From Massilibacillus massiliensis (GTDB taxonomy: Bacteria; Bacillota; Negativicutes; FLKF01), in contig NZ_LT575483.1 of assembly GCF_900086705.1 (NCBI RefSeq), positions 1,195,533 through 1,259,532 of the forward strand: a DNA stretch of 64,000 nt. The letters are read 5' to 3'. The position numbers and the translations under genes are program-made. Each line of letters begins with the position of its first letter. Positions within the stretch are counted from its first letter, which is position 1. Shown piece after piece: positions 55,873 to 64,000 of this stretch. A model generated the notes under the pieces. It was not told the DNA's origin and ran no database searches. It saw only the letters and a list, made by a program, of their open reading frames with translations.

Positions 55873-57093
55873 TCAGGTTGTAGCTGTGGTGGGGCGCTCC
55901 CAACCCAAAGCCGCTAATTTCTTCAAATAGGATTGTATTTTCTTCTCTCGGTTAAATTGATTGTAATATTCCGAACCTAACTCTCGATAAGGAACTTTTG
56001 CTTTTAGTATGTAGTAAATAGCGATTAGTATGGAATGAGCCACAGCTACGGCGGCTCTGCTTTTTCCTCTTCGCGCTGCAATCCGTTGATATTGAGCTGA
56101 AAAAAAGCTTCCCTTCGTCTTTTGCGCAGCCTTAGCACATTGTACTAACATAGCTTTTAATGTTGTATTTCCATGCGTAGTTTTTCCACTCTTTCGTTTC
56201 CCTGCACTCTCATGGTTACCTGGCGCCACACCAGCCCAAGAACTAATATGTCTTTCGGTTGGAAACCGATTCATATTTAATCCGATTTCCGCTAAGATTG
56301 TTTCTGCACTGATTCTCCCAACACCCGGTATTTCATCTATGGCTGCGATGGCTTCTTCATATTTGTTCAAGTAGTCTTTGATTAGTTTGTCCATATCTTC
56401 GATACGTTTTGTCATATCGTCAATATGATCCAAGACATTACGAAGCAATCTGCGTTGCAAGGGCGAAATAATTCCATCAACGCAAGCCATGATTTCATTG
56501 AGTTTAGCGTGCATACTAGGATGAAGCAGCCTTAAAATCTCGTCTTCATCAAGCTTTTTATCTTGGACAATGCTTTCCAAAAGTCGCCTGGAACTCTTGC
56601 CGTTGATGGCACTTACTACACTGGATAGTTTCACATTGGCTCCTTCTAGCATTTTCTGCAATCGGTTCAGCTCTCGGCTTCGCTCATCAATCAAGCTCTT
56701 GCGATAGCGAGAGATTTCCCGTAGTTCCCGTTGTTCACGGTCTGGAATATAGCTTGCTTTTAGTAACCCATGTCGAAGAAGATCGGCAATCCATTCTGCA
56801 TCTTTGACGTCGGTCTTACGACCAGGCAAAGCTTTCATGTGCTGGGCATTTACTACCATGGCATTGAGATCGGAAAGCTCAAAGATATTGTACAATGGTT
56901 TCCAGTAGGAAGCGGTACTTTCCATGGCAATCATTTGACAACCGGCGTCAACTAACCAAGCTGATAAATCTCTCAGTTCTTTTGTCGTTGTACCAAACTG
57001 ACGAAGTTGCTGCTTTCCACCACAGATTAGACAGGCAACTATCATCTTTTTGTGTACATCAATCCCACAACAACGCTCATAAGTTATGTCCAC
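55873..57093 (-). CDS. IS110-family transposase (DEDD RuvC-like plus Transposase_20 domain)
   Basis: 406 residues, apparently intact. N-terminal RuvC-like DEDD domain with GIDVHK (Asp near residue 12), MESTASYW (Glu near 58) and KTDVKDAEWIADLL (acidic pair near 95), and the C-terminal Transposase_20 part with IPGVGRISAETILAEIG and GVAPGNHESAGKRKSGK, including the reactive serine region. IS110 recombinases act with a structured bridge RNA; that RNA is expected from the non-coding segment upstream. Likely still functional. Confidence 0.95.
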   Translation of the reverse strand: MDITYERCCGIDVHKKMIVACLICGGKQQLRQFGTTTKELRDLSAWLVDAGCQMIAMESTASYWKPLYNIFELSDLNAMVVNAQHMKALPGRKTDVKDAEWIADLLRHGLLKASYIPDREQRELREISRYRKSLIDERSRELNRLQKMLEGANVKLSSVVSAINGKSSRRLLESIVQDKKLDEDEILRLLHPSMHAKLNEIMACVDGIISPLQRRLLRNVLDHIDDMTKRIEDMDKLIKDYLNKYEEAIAAIDEIPGVGRISAETILAEIGLNMNRFPTERHISSWAGVAPGNHESAGKRKSGKTTHGNTTLKAMLVQCAKAAQKTKGSFFSAQYQRIAARRGKSRAAVAVAHSILIAIYYILKAKVPYRELGSEYYNQFNREKKIQSYLKKLAALGWERPTTATT

Positions 57094-57316
57094 AATACCA
57101 TCCCCTTGTAGATAAAATATGGCGTGACTTCCTGTAAGTTATTACTTTACTACACGTCCTTTCGCCCGAAGGGGCTGGACAATATGTGGTGCAAGCAGGA
57201 AATCATATCAATTTTGGGGTCGAGTTCTTGACTCAAAAAGAATCGACCTTATGCCATACTTTAATTATACATCATTGTTTTCGTTCATGGTGATGCTACC
57301 GCTTGCGTTGCATCTT
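57094..57316 (-). ncRNA. candidate IS110 bridge-RNA region
   Basis: Non-coding end of the IS element upstream of the transposase, where IS110-group elements encode the bridge RNA. Two stem-loops are visible: GTCC-TTTCGCCC-GAA-GGGGCTGGAC (57156-57180) and GGTCGAGTTCTTGACTCA with its partner AAAAGAATCGACC (57218-57248). Assigning target- and donor-binding loops needs alignment of related elements. Presence is inference from family knowledge and position. Confidence 0.5.
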
Positions 57317-57451
57317 ATTTTGGGGCAATGCCAAAAGAAAAGCATGGGGTTTAGGGATACATTAATATTTTTACAAATAACATTTTAGTGTGACAGCCTT
57401 TTTTAACTGCGTAAAAGTCTTTCCTACAAGCACAGTTATAGAAACATTTTC

Positions 57452-57476
57452 GTATTGCAATTGATTTGCAATACGT
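57452..57476. terminator. hairpin after the 6-phospho-beta-glucosidase gene
   Basis: CGTATTGCAA-TTGAT-TTGCAATACG, perfect 10-bp stem 13 bp past the stop codon; only a weak U tract on the minus strand. The rest of 57317-57488 contains the severed tail of repeat B and nothing else recognised. Confidence 0.6.
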
Positions 57477-57488
57477 CTCCCTCTGCTA

Positions 57489-58913
<1,425 letters not shown>

Positions 58914-58966
58914 TCATTTTTATAGATATTAAAATTTTTTTAGCCGATAGATTTATAACAAACCTA

Positions 58967-60832
58967 TTATTCTACAACTTCCAGCAACTTTAGGTTCTTT
59001 TCCATGTTACCGGTTTGACACAGTTTTACCTGCGTATAATCGGCACTATTTGTAAGAAGTAAAATAACCACAGAATCATAACCTTCCGCTTTGATATTCT
59101 CAAGATCGGCTGTCATAAGCAACTGTCCCTGTTGAATTTGATCGCCTTCGTTTACATGCAGAGAAAATCCTTGCCCGTTTAATTTTACTGTATCGATTCC
59201 AACATGAATAAGCAATTCCATACCATCGTCACTGGTAATTCCAATGGCATGCTTGCTAGCGGCCACCATTGTAATTTTACCGTTTATTGGTGCATAGATC
59301 TTTCCATCTTCTGATTGAATGCCACATCCCTGGCCTAGAATCCCTTGTGAAAACATGGGATCTTGAATATCCTCCAGCTTTACGATCTGTCCAGCTGTTG
59401 GTGACATGATAGCTTTTGCTTCCTTCGATGGTTCAACAACACTGGACTCTTCCGAAAAATGATCACTGATATCATTTTCATCAAATCCCAGAGACATCGT
59501 CACGATAGTGGCCACCACAATCGTGACAATAATCCCTGCTATAATAGCCAGTATGGTTTGCTGAAAAATCGGAATAGCCAATAAGGTCGAATATCCGTAT
59601 ACATAAGCGGTCGCTCCCAAGAATCCTGCGACAATACCACCCGCAGCTCCACCGGCCATAACGCCATACATCGGGCGTTTCAACCGAAGATTGATGCCAT
59701 AGATCGCTGGTTCTGAAACGCCAGCAATAATACAACCAAACGCAAGACTAAAACATTCCGCTTTTAATTTCTTTCTTTTTGTTTTTAAACCGACACCGAT
59801 ACACGCACCGCCTTCTGCCATATTATGCAAAAGATACGCCGGACGAAAAAGCACATCATAGCCGGGATTGGCAATCGCTTGTACCATAAATGGTGTTACT
59901 GCATGGTGCATGCCCGTCATAACCAGCCACGGCATACAAGCGGCTAAAAAACCAACGGCAACGCCACCAAAATGAGCAGATGGCCAAAGAAAAATATTGA
60001 CCAAATAGCCGCCAGCGAAATCACCAAGCGGGCCTAATATTGTTATGCCTAATGTATATGAGATCACAATAGTTCCCATTCCGACAAGAACAGGGCGAAT
60101 GATGCCTGGAATAATCTTTACTAACATCTTTTCGCAATACCAAGCACAAATACTAATCAATAAAGCCGGCAACAATGTGCTGCTGTATTTTACGGCCATG
60201 ATCGGCATACCAAAAACGGCTACCGCCTCACTACCGGCACTAAATAATTTAACGAAACCCGGATATACTAGCCCGGCAGTTGCCACCATAGCATAGATCG
60301 GAGTTGCCCCCAGTTTTTTTGCCGCACCAAACGCTATAAATACCGGCATAAAATAAAAAGGAACATCTGCAAGAATACCTAATAAAGTATAGGTTTGCGA
60401 ACTGCCGAAAGGTTTCCACGCCAAAGTAATAAGCAGCAGAAATACCTTAAGCATACCACCGGCAACCAGTCCGGGAATCATTGGCGTTACAGCAGCTGAA
60501 ACGAAGCTAATGATCTTGCCAAAAGCTTCCTTTACAGAGCTTACCTTCGGGCTAGAAGCATCATTTACATTTGTATGATCATTATGTTCATCATATAAAT
60601 TCATAGTTTCATTATAAATGGGCAAAAGATTTTTACCTAAAACGATTTGCAGTTCATCATTGACATAGATAACGCCAATAACTTCTTTCATTGCTTTTAT
60701 TGATTCTTGTTTTACAATGGATTTTTCTTTTATAAAAATTCTTAAACGTGTCGTACAATGCGTTATACTAGAAATATTTTCTTTGTTCCCGCAATATACA
60801 ATAATTTGTTGTGCAATTTTTGCATAATCCAT
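58967..60832 (-). CDS. beta-glucoside-specific PTS permease, EIIBCA
   Basis: 621 residues in the order EIIB-EIIC-EIIA. EIIB phospho-Cys26 in SITHCTTRLRIFIKE; EIIC about 105-460 with GMHHAVTPFMVQ and AEGGACIGVGL; EIIA about 470-621 with the phospho-His in GMELLIHVGIDTVKLNGQGF. Takes up aryl-/beta-glucosides such as cellobiose, arbutin or salicin with phosphorylation. First gene of a two-gene operon. No BglG-type antiterminator gene or RAT/terminator leader is seen; the divergent RpiR gene is the likely regulator. Confidence 0.95.
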   Translation of the reverse strand: MDYAKIAQQIIVYCGNKENISSITHCTTRLRIFIKEKSIVKQESIKAMKEVIGVIYVNDELQIVLGKNLLPIYNETMNLYDEHNDHTNVNDASSPKVSSVKEAFGKIISFVSAAVTPMIPGLVAGGMLKVFLLLITLAWKPFGSSQTYTLLGILADVPFYFMPVFIAFGAAKKLGATPIYAMVATAGLVYPGFVKLFSAGSEAVAVFGMPIMAVKYSSTLLPALLISICAWYCEKMLVKIIPGIIRPVLVGMGTIVISYTLGITILGPLGDFAGGYLVNIFLWPSAHFGGVAVGFLAACMPWLVMTGMHHAVTPFMVQAIANPGYDVLFRPAYLLHNMAEGGACIGVGLKTKRKKLKAECFSLAFGCIIAGVSEPAIYGINLRLKRPMYGVMAGGAAGGIVAGFLGATAYVYGYSTLLAIPIFQQTILAIIAGIIVTIVVATIVTMSLGFDENDISDHFSEESSVVEPSKEAKAIMSPTAGQIVKLEDIQDPMFSQGILGQGCGIQSEDGKIYAPINGKITMVAASKHAIGITSDDGMELLIHVGIDTVKLNGQGFSLHVNEGDQIQQGQLLMTADLENIKAEGYDSVVILLLTNSADYTQVKLCQTGNMEKNLKLLEVVE

Positions 60833-61167
60833 AAGAATTTTGCCGCCTTTCCTTTACCTTGTTGTGATTTATCTTTCCACCAAAGTAGCTTTACTGCGCA
60901 GTTATAGTTTCATAGTATAGGAAGCAAACCCTTTATTCAATAAATCCGGCGACGATTGTATTATTTCTTCATACTTCTTAATAAAACTTATCATATTTTG
61001 CAATCTATATTGCAAAAATATTTCTATAATTCTTACAATTTATATTTTATAGTGTTTTTCTATGTGCCATTCGTTTCTTTTCATCCATATGTTATAATGA
61101 AAAATATGCTATATGATAGATACATTTGTCCGTCCATATATAAAACTGATAGGAAAGAGTAAATTTT
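60833..61167. other. divergent promoter region, PTS operon / RpiR gene
   Basis: 335 bp, strongly AT-rich, between the divergent PTS and RpiR genes. It must hold both promoters and the RpiR operator, but I could not identify a convincing palindrome, cre site or leader terminator. Confidence 0.5.
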
Positions 61168-62049
61168 ATGATTCTTGAGCAGGCAAACTGTAAAAACAAC
61201 TTAACAAAGACCGAAAATAAAATTTTTAAATTTATACAGGACTACCCACGTATTGTCATTAATTTATCTTTGGAGGAACTAAGCAGAGAATGCTTTATTT
61301 CGCAGGCATCTATCATTCGTCTATGTAAAAAACTTGGCACAAAAGGATTCGCAGATTTTAAAATTAAGCTTGCCTCCGAACTAAGCACATTTGCGTTAGC
61401 ATCTCAACCTATTCTAGCGGACATTCCGATTTCCCCCAATGATCACTGCGAAGAAATTATGAAAGTATTTTATAACCTTTCGTATCGAGCCTTGGAATCC
61501 ACCTTCAATACGCTCAATGCAAAAGATGTAGAAACAGCGGCTGCATTGCTTGCCAAAGCCGATATTATAAGACTTTATGGTCGCGGCGAATCCCTTATTG
61601 TTGCTGAAGATTTCCATTATAAATTACTTCGCCTAGGAATTAATTCAAATCTCGAAACACTAAACGGCTTTCAAGAGGTTACGAGCGGAGATACAAATAA
61701 AAAAACAAATACGGTAGCACTTGTTATCTCACAATATTGCAATAGCCGACAGCTCCATTATATAATCGATGAACTGGTGAATTGCAATATTCCGTTCATT
61801 TTGCTTACAAGCGCTGAAGATGCATGGCCCTATGATAAACTTGCCAAAATCACGCTGCGTATCCCCTGCTCAGAAAGCCGTCAAAAAATAGGTTCGTTCG
61901 CGTCCAGAACGGCAATGCTTTACTTATTGGATTGTATATATGGTCAGCTTTTTGCTTTAGACTATGAAAAAAATCTAAACAAACTAAGCGCGTATTCACG
62001 CCGTAAAGAAGAACGTAAATATTATTACAAAGGAAGAGCCGCGGATTAA
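61168..62049 (+). CDS. MurR/RpiR-family transcriptional regulator
   Basis: 293 residues: N-terminal RpiR helix-turn-helix (about 1-77; ECFISQASIIRLCKKLGTKG) and a C-terminal SIS sugar-phosphate-binding domain (about 125-260; RLYGRGESLIVAEDF). Divergently transcribed from the beta-glucoside PTS operon, so it probably senses a 6-phospho-beta-glucoside or glucose-6-phosphate-like ligand and controls that operon. AGGAAAGAG precedes the ATG. Confidence 0.92.
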   Translation: MILEQANCKNNLTKTENKIFKFIQDYPRIVINLSLEELSRECFISQASIIRLCKKLGTKGFADFKIKLASELSTFALASQPILADIPISPNDHCEEIMKVFYNLSYRALESTFNTLNAKDVETAAALLAKADIIRLYGRGESLIVAEDFHYKLLRLGINSNLETLNGFQEVTSGDTNKKTNTVALVISQYCNSRQLHYIIDELVNCNIPFILLTSAEDAWPYDKLAKITLRIPCSESRQKIGSFASRTAMLYLLDCIYGQLFALDYEKNLNKLSAYSRRKEERKYYYKGRAAD

Positions 62050-62105
62050 CAGCATCAACTTTTATGACATGCATGAATGACAACTAAATCTCTTAGATAA
62101 AATAG

Positions 62106-62146
62106 AAAAGTTTAAGATGGCTATACAGCTATCTTAAACTTTTTTA
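62106..62146 (+). terminator. intrinsic terminator after the RpiR gene
   Basis: AAAAGTTTAAGATGGCT pairs with AGCTATCTTAAACTTTTTT; 56 bp past the stop codon. Confidence 0.88.
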
Positions 62147-62221
62147 TTTCTATGTCTTTATTATCATTTTCGTAATGCATAAAAAACTTTTACTGGCATT
62201 ACACTGGTAATGCCGAAGTAG

Positions 62222-62770
62222 TTACTTTATAGATAACCCTAATTTTTCAGCTTCCTTCAATCCCGGATTCCCCTCAATATCGCCTGGTTTCCTCACCCCG
62301 CCTACAAGCACCTGTCCCAAACTGTTCCAACGGATATGTTTGATGAGTCCATTGTAATAATTTATTACTTCATCAAAACTATACTCCTCTGCTGCCATAA
62401 GCAATACACTATCTTTGCGAGGATTCTCATAATTGGGATTACATTCAGCGGCAGCGAACAGACGATCGAACGCTGTGCGGAGCTGCCCACTTAGATTCCA
62501 ATAATATAACGGAGAAGCCAAAACTACGACATCAGCCTCCATAAAGGCAGGGTAAATTTTGTCCATATCATCTTTCTGGACACATGGACTCGCAGGATTT
62601 TTTCCGCCCCCAAAACACCCTTTACAGCCATGAATGTTCATTTTATCCAAAAAGAAAGTTGTGACAATATTCCCCGATGCTTCTGCCCCTTTCGTAAATG
62701 CCTCCACTAAGACGGAAGTATTACCATTTTTGCGTGGACTACCGTTTAACACCACAATGTGCTTACTCAT
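62222..62770 (-). CDS. NADPH-dependent FMN reductase / flavodoxin-fold protein
   Basis: 182 residues. The FMN phosphate loop is NGSPRKNGNTSVLVEAF (residues 9-25); the second family segment ASPLYYWNLSGQLRTAFDRL lies near residue 85. Cysteines in GCKGCFGGG and SPCVQKDDM are of the type seen in the iron-sulfur-flavoprotein-like subgroup of this family, though the spacing does not give a clear 4Fe-4S motif. Redox role in an anaerobe; partner unknown. Monocistronic. Confidence 0.85.
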   Translation of the reverse strand: MSKHIVVLNGSPRKNGNTSVLVEAFTKGAEASGNIVTTFFLDKMNIHGCKGCFGGGKNPASPCVQKDDMDKIYPAFMEADVVVLASPLYYWNLSGQLRTAFDRLFAAAECNPNYENPRKDSVLLMAAEEYSFDEVINYYNGLIKHIRWNSLGQVLVGGVRKPGDIEGNPGLKEAEKLGLSIK

Positions 62771-62965
62771 ACGCGCTCCCCTTTAACTCTATATTGAATT
62801 CAATATAACTCTATCACTCATAAGAGAAAATAATCAAGCACGCACATTGATGTAATATACTAACCTATAGGCTAGTGTAAAAAGATTTATGTAAACAGCT
62901 ACAGAACATATCTACGAACCGTTATCAGAACCTCCTGATCAAATAACCTATGTAAAGCCAATATC

Positions 62966-63265
62966 CTATAATAAATCAAAATTCGGTCCATCAAAATTGC
63001 AACATAACCACATTTTGTTTTTTTCATCCGCATATTCTGCTTTCCAATAATGTGGATCATTCACATTTCTGAATTCAATCCCCTTCAGATCTCGCTGTAT
63101 CGGGGTCTTAAACGGTTTCTTTAAAAATATCATAATCGAATTCGGATAAGGCCAGTCTCCCTCATAGGCTTCGACTATCTTATTGCCAGCTTTTAATTCC
63201 AAATGCAAAATTTCTCTTAGTTTCCCTGAGAATTTATTTACTATTTTTTTATCAATAACCATCAT
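62966..63265 (-). CDS. hypothetical protein (about 99 aa)
   Basis: Start taken as the ATG at 63265 because GAAAGGAG is 6 bp upstream; the ATG two codons earlier directly abuts that RBS. Soluble alpha/beta-looking protein, rich in Lys, Asn and Trp with a C-terminal WLCCNFDGPNFDLL. No signal peptide or membrane segment, no family recognised. Monocistronic in a small-gene area. Confidence 0.55.
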   Translation of the reverse strand: MMVIDKKIVNKFSGKLREILHLELKAGNKIVEAYEGDWPYPNSIMIFLKKPFKTPIQRDLKGIEFRNVNDPHYWKAEYADEKNKMWLCCNFDGPNFDLL

Positions 63266-63479
63266 AATCATCTCCTTTCATTAAAACTTGTTATTTTTAA
63301 TTATATAGGAAAGTCGAAAATTTTGTTTTATTTCATTCGTCTCAATTGATGATAGCGACTAACATTACCTCTCCTTGTCTATGACTTCTATAAATTCATC
63401 AATGTAATTAAATTTTTAATTCTTGTAGATCATATTTTTCAATGCTAAAATGAAAAATAATTAAATTTAAAGGAGATTT

Positions 63480-63767
63480 ATGATGATAAAAGTAATTGCC
63501 TCAAGCGTTATAAAAGAAAATCATTTATCTGATGCGCTACATCTTTATCAATTGTTGGTGAAAGAAACAGTAAAAGAGCAGGGCTGTATTTCCTATGAGT
63601 TATTTCAAGAAGTCGGCAATCCAAACAGACTCACCTTAATTGAAGAATGGGAAGATCAAACGGCCCTACACCGCCACACACAAACCCCTCACTTTATAGA
63701 TTTAGTTAAAAAACTAGCATTGTATGAAGAAGAGTTACCTGTTCTAATTTATAAAAAGCTATTTTAA
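63480..63767 (+). CDS. antibiotic biosynthesis monooxygenase (ABM) domain protein, YgiN-like
   Basis: 95 residues, a single dimeric alpha/beta-barrel ABM domain. Typical elements are KEQGCISYELFQEVGNPNRL near residue 35 and IEEWEDQTALHRHTQTPHF near residue 55, the latter with the conserved Trp and His. Members include quinol monooxygenase YgiN and haem-degrading IsdG relatives. Tandem ATGs at 63480/63483 follow AAAGGAG; either may be used. Function in this organism unknown. Confidence 0.85.
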   Translation: MMIKVIASSVIKENHLSDALHLYQLLVKETVKEQGCISYELFQEVGNPNRLTLIEEWEDQTALHRHTQTPHFIDLVKKLALYEEELPVLIYKKLF

Positions 63768-63834
63768 CTCTCCACATATACAAGACGAGCACAGTTAATC
63801 TAAACACACTGAAGAACAAATTATTCAAATGTTA

Positions 63835-64000
63835 GGGAGTGTAAAATAATCTGTGTAAGTATAAAACTTGCACAGATTATTTTAATATTGGATAATAAAA
63901 AATATTAAACACGAAAAGGACGAAAAAATGGCTAGAAAAAACTCTGAACAAGAACAGCTTGCCCAAGAAATTATTGCAAAATATCAACCAAAATCTGTCG
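63835..64000 (+). mobile_element. left end of a probable IS256-family element
   Basis: GGGAGTGTAAAATAATCTGT begins about 93 bp before a transposase-like start codon and looks like a mutator-type terminal repeat; AAAATAATCTGTG and CACAGATTATTTT (63843-63883) form a hairpin just inside. The other end lies outside the window. Confidence 0.5.
63928..64000 (+). CDS. N-terminal fragment of a probable IS256 (mutator) transposase, cut by window end
   Basis: 24 codons visible, beginning MARKNSEQEQLAQEIIAK followed by YQPKSV. This matches the usual N terminus of IS256-family transposases, where a short charged start leads to a (N/Y)QPxSVEDxQ-like segment. AAAAGGA precedes the ATG. The remainder is outside the window, so the assignment is tentative. 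Confidence 0.55.
   Translation, partial: MARKNSEQEQLAQEIIAKYQPKSV

Larger units (their letters stand above)
55786..57316 (-). mobile_element. IS110-family insertion sequence (about 1.53 kb)
   Basis: Contains one complete IS110 transposase gene plus about 220 bp of non-coding DNA upstream of it. Boundaries are inferred by rejoining the interrupted family B repeat: the copy at 9323 has, on the complementary strand, GTTCTTTTGGGCAATGCC uninterrupted, matching GTTTCTTT at 55778-55785 joined to TTTGGGGCAATGCC at 57318. No terminal inverted repeats or target duplications, as is normal for IS110. Edges are uncertain by a few bases; CT dinucleotides lie near both junctions. Confidence 0.8.

Noticed and set aside
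60833..61167. BglG-type antiterminator target (RAT) in the PTS leader
   Set aside because: No terminator hairpin or RAT-like sequence could be seen before the PTS gene.

Overview
The window looks like chromosomal DNA from an AT-rich, anaerobic, motile, Gram-positive-lineage bacterium. My best guess is a member of the Negativicutes (Sporomusa/Pelosinus-like). The basis is RNase J, T-box and c-di-GMP-I leaders, strong GGAGG-type ribosome binding sites, a flavodiiron protein, parts of a Na+-pumping decarboxylase, a DUF4489-type protein and three chemoreceptors with the signalling-tip sequences usual in that group. The placement is inference. No rRNA, tRNA or CRISPR array was seen.

Layout. 0-6 kb: an acid-sugar operon (GarR-type dehydrogenase, DUF1537 kinase, class II aldolase, GntP permease) read leftwards from a GntR/FCD regulator, with palindromic operators visible at both promoters. 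6-10 kb: queF, a DUF1847 protein, a chemoreceptor, then two kinds of dispersed structured repeat. 10-16 kb: uxaB-uxaA-uxaC hexuronate operon, divergent from a LacI-type regulator across a palindrome; a FlK-like hotdog protein; a Cys-rich mini-protein. 16-25.6 kb: a DUF4489-type protein, a LysR-controlled cluster (aconitase-superfamily hydratase, DUF6282 protein, SLC13-like permease), a second chemoreceptor, a 30-bp perfect palindrome and a small Cys-containing protein. 25.7-31.6 kb: a response-regulator/diguanylate cyclase preceded by a c-di-GMP-I riboswitch with a terminator, gpsA, a flavodiiron protein, a DODA-type dioxygenase, a LysR regulator. 31.9-38.2 kb: a DASS transporter, a short sirohaem reductase with a partner of unknown function, small hypotheticals, and a thioredoxin-reductase-like gene, Crp/Fnr regulator and trxA with matching TGTGA-N5-TCACA boxes. 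38.6-40.4 kb: a second FlK-like protein plus gamma-like and beta subunits of a Na+-pumping decarboxylase. 40.7-51.3 kb: rnj, cstA under a T-box leader, ald behind a -24/-12 promoter, and two nearly identical amino-acid permeases flanking a TyrR-like sigma-54 activator. 51.4-57.3 kb: a third chemoreceptor, an acetyltransferase, a beta carbonic anhydrase, and an IS110 element that has split one of the dispersed repeats. 57.5-64 kb: a beta-glucoside PTS/6-phospho-beta-glucosidase operon with an RpiR regulator, small redox and monooxygenase genes, and the start of a probable IS256 transposase cut by the window edge.

How it works together. This is a catabolic and regulatory stretch: sugar acids, hexuronates, carboxylates, amino acids and beta-glucosides are each handled by a small operon beside its own one-component regulator, interleaved with chemotaxis and redox genes. 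The least ordinary features are the RNA/DNA-level ones: a c-di-GMP riboswitch in front of a c-di-GMP synthase, a T-box in front of cstA, a sigma-54 promoter in front of ald close to a TyrR-like sigma-54 activator, and two families of structured intergenic repeats, one with compensatory stem changes and one copy interrupted by IS110.
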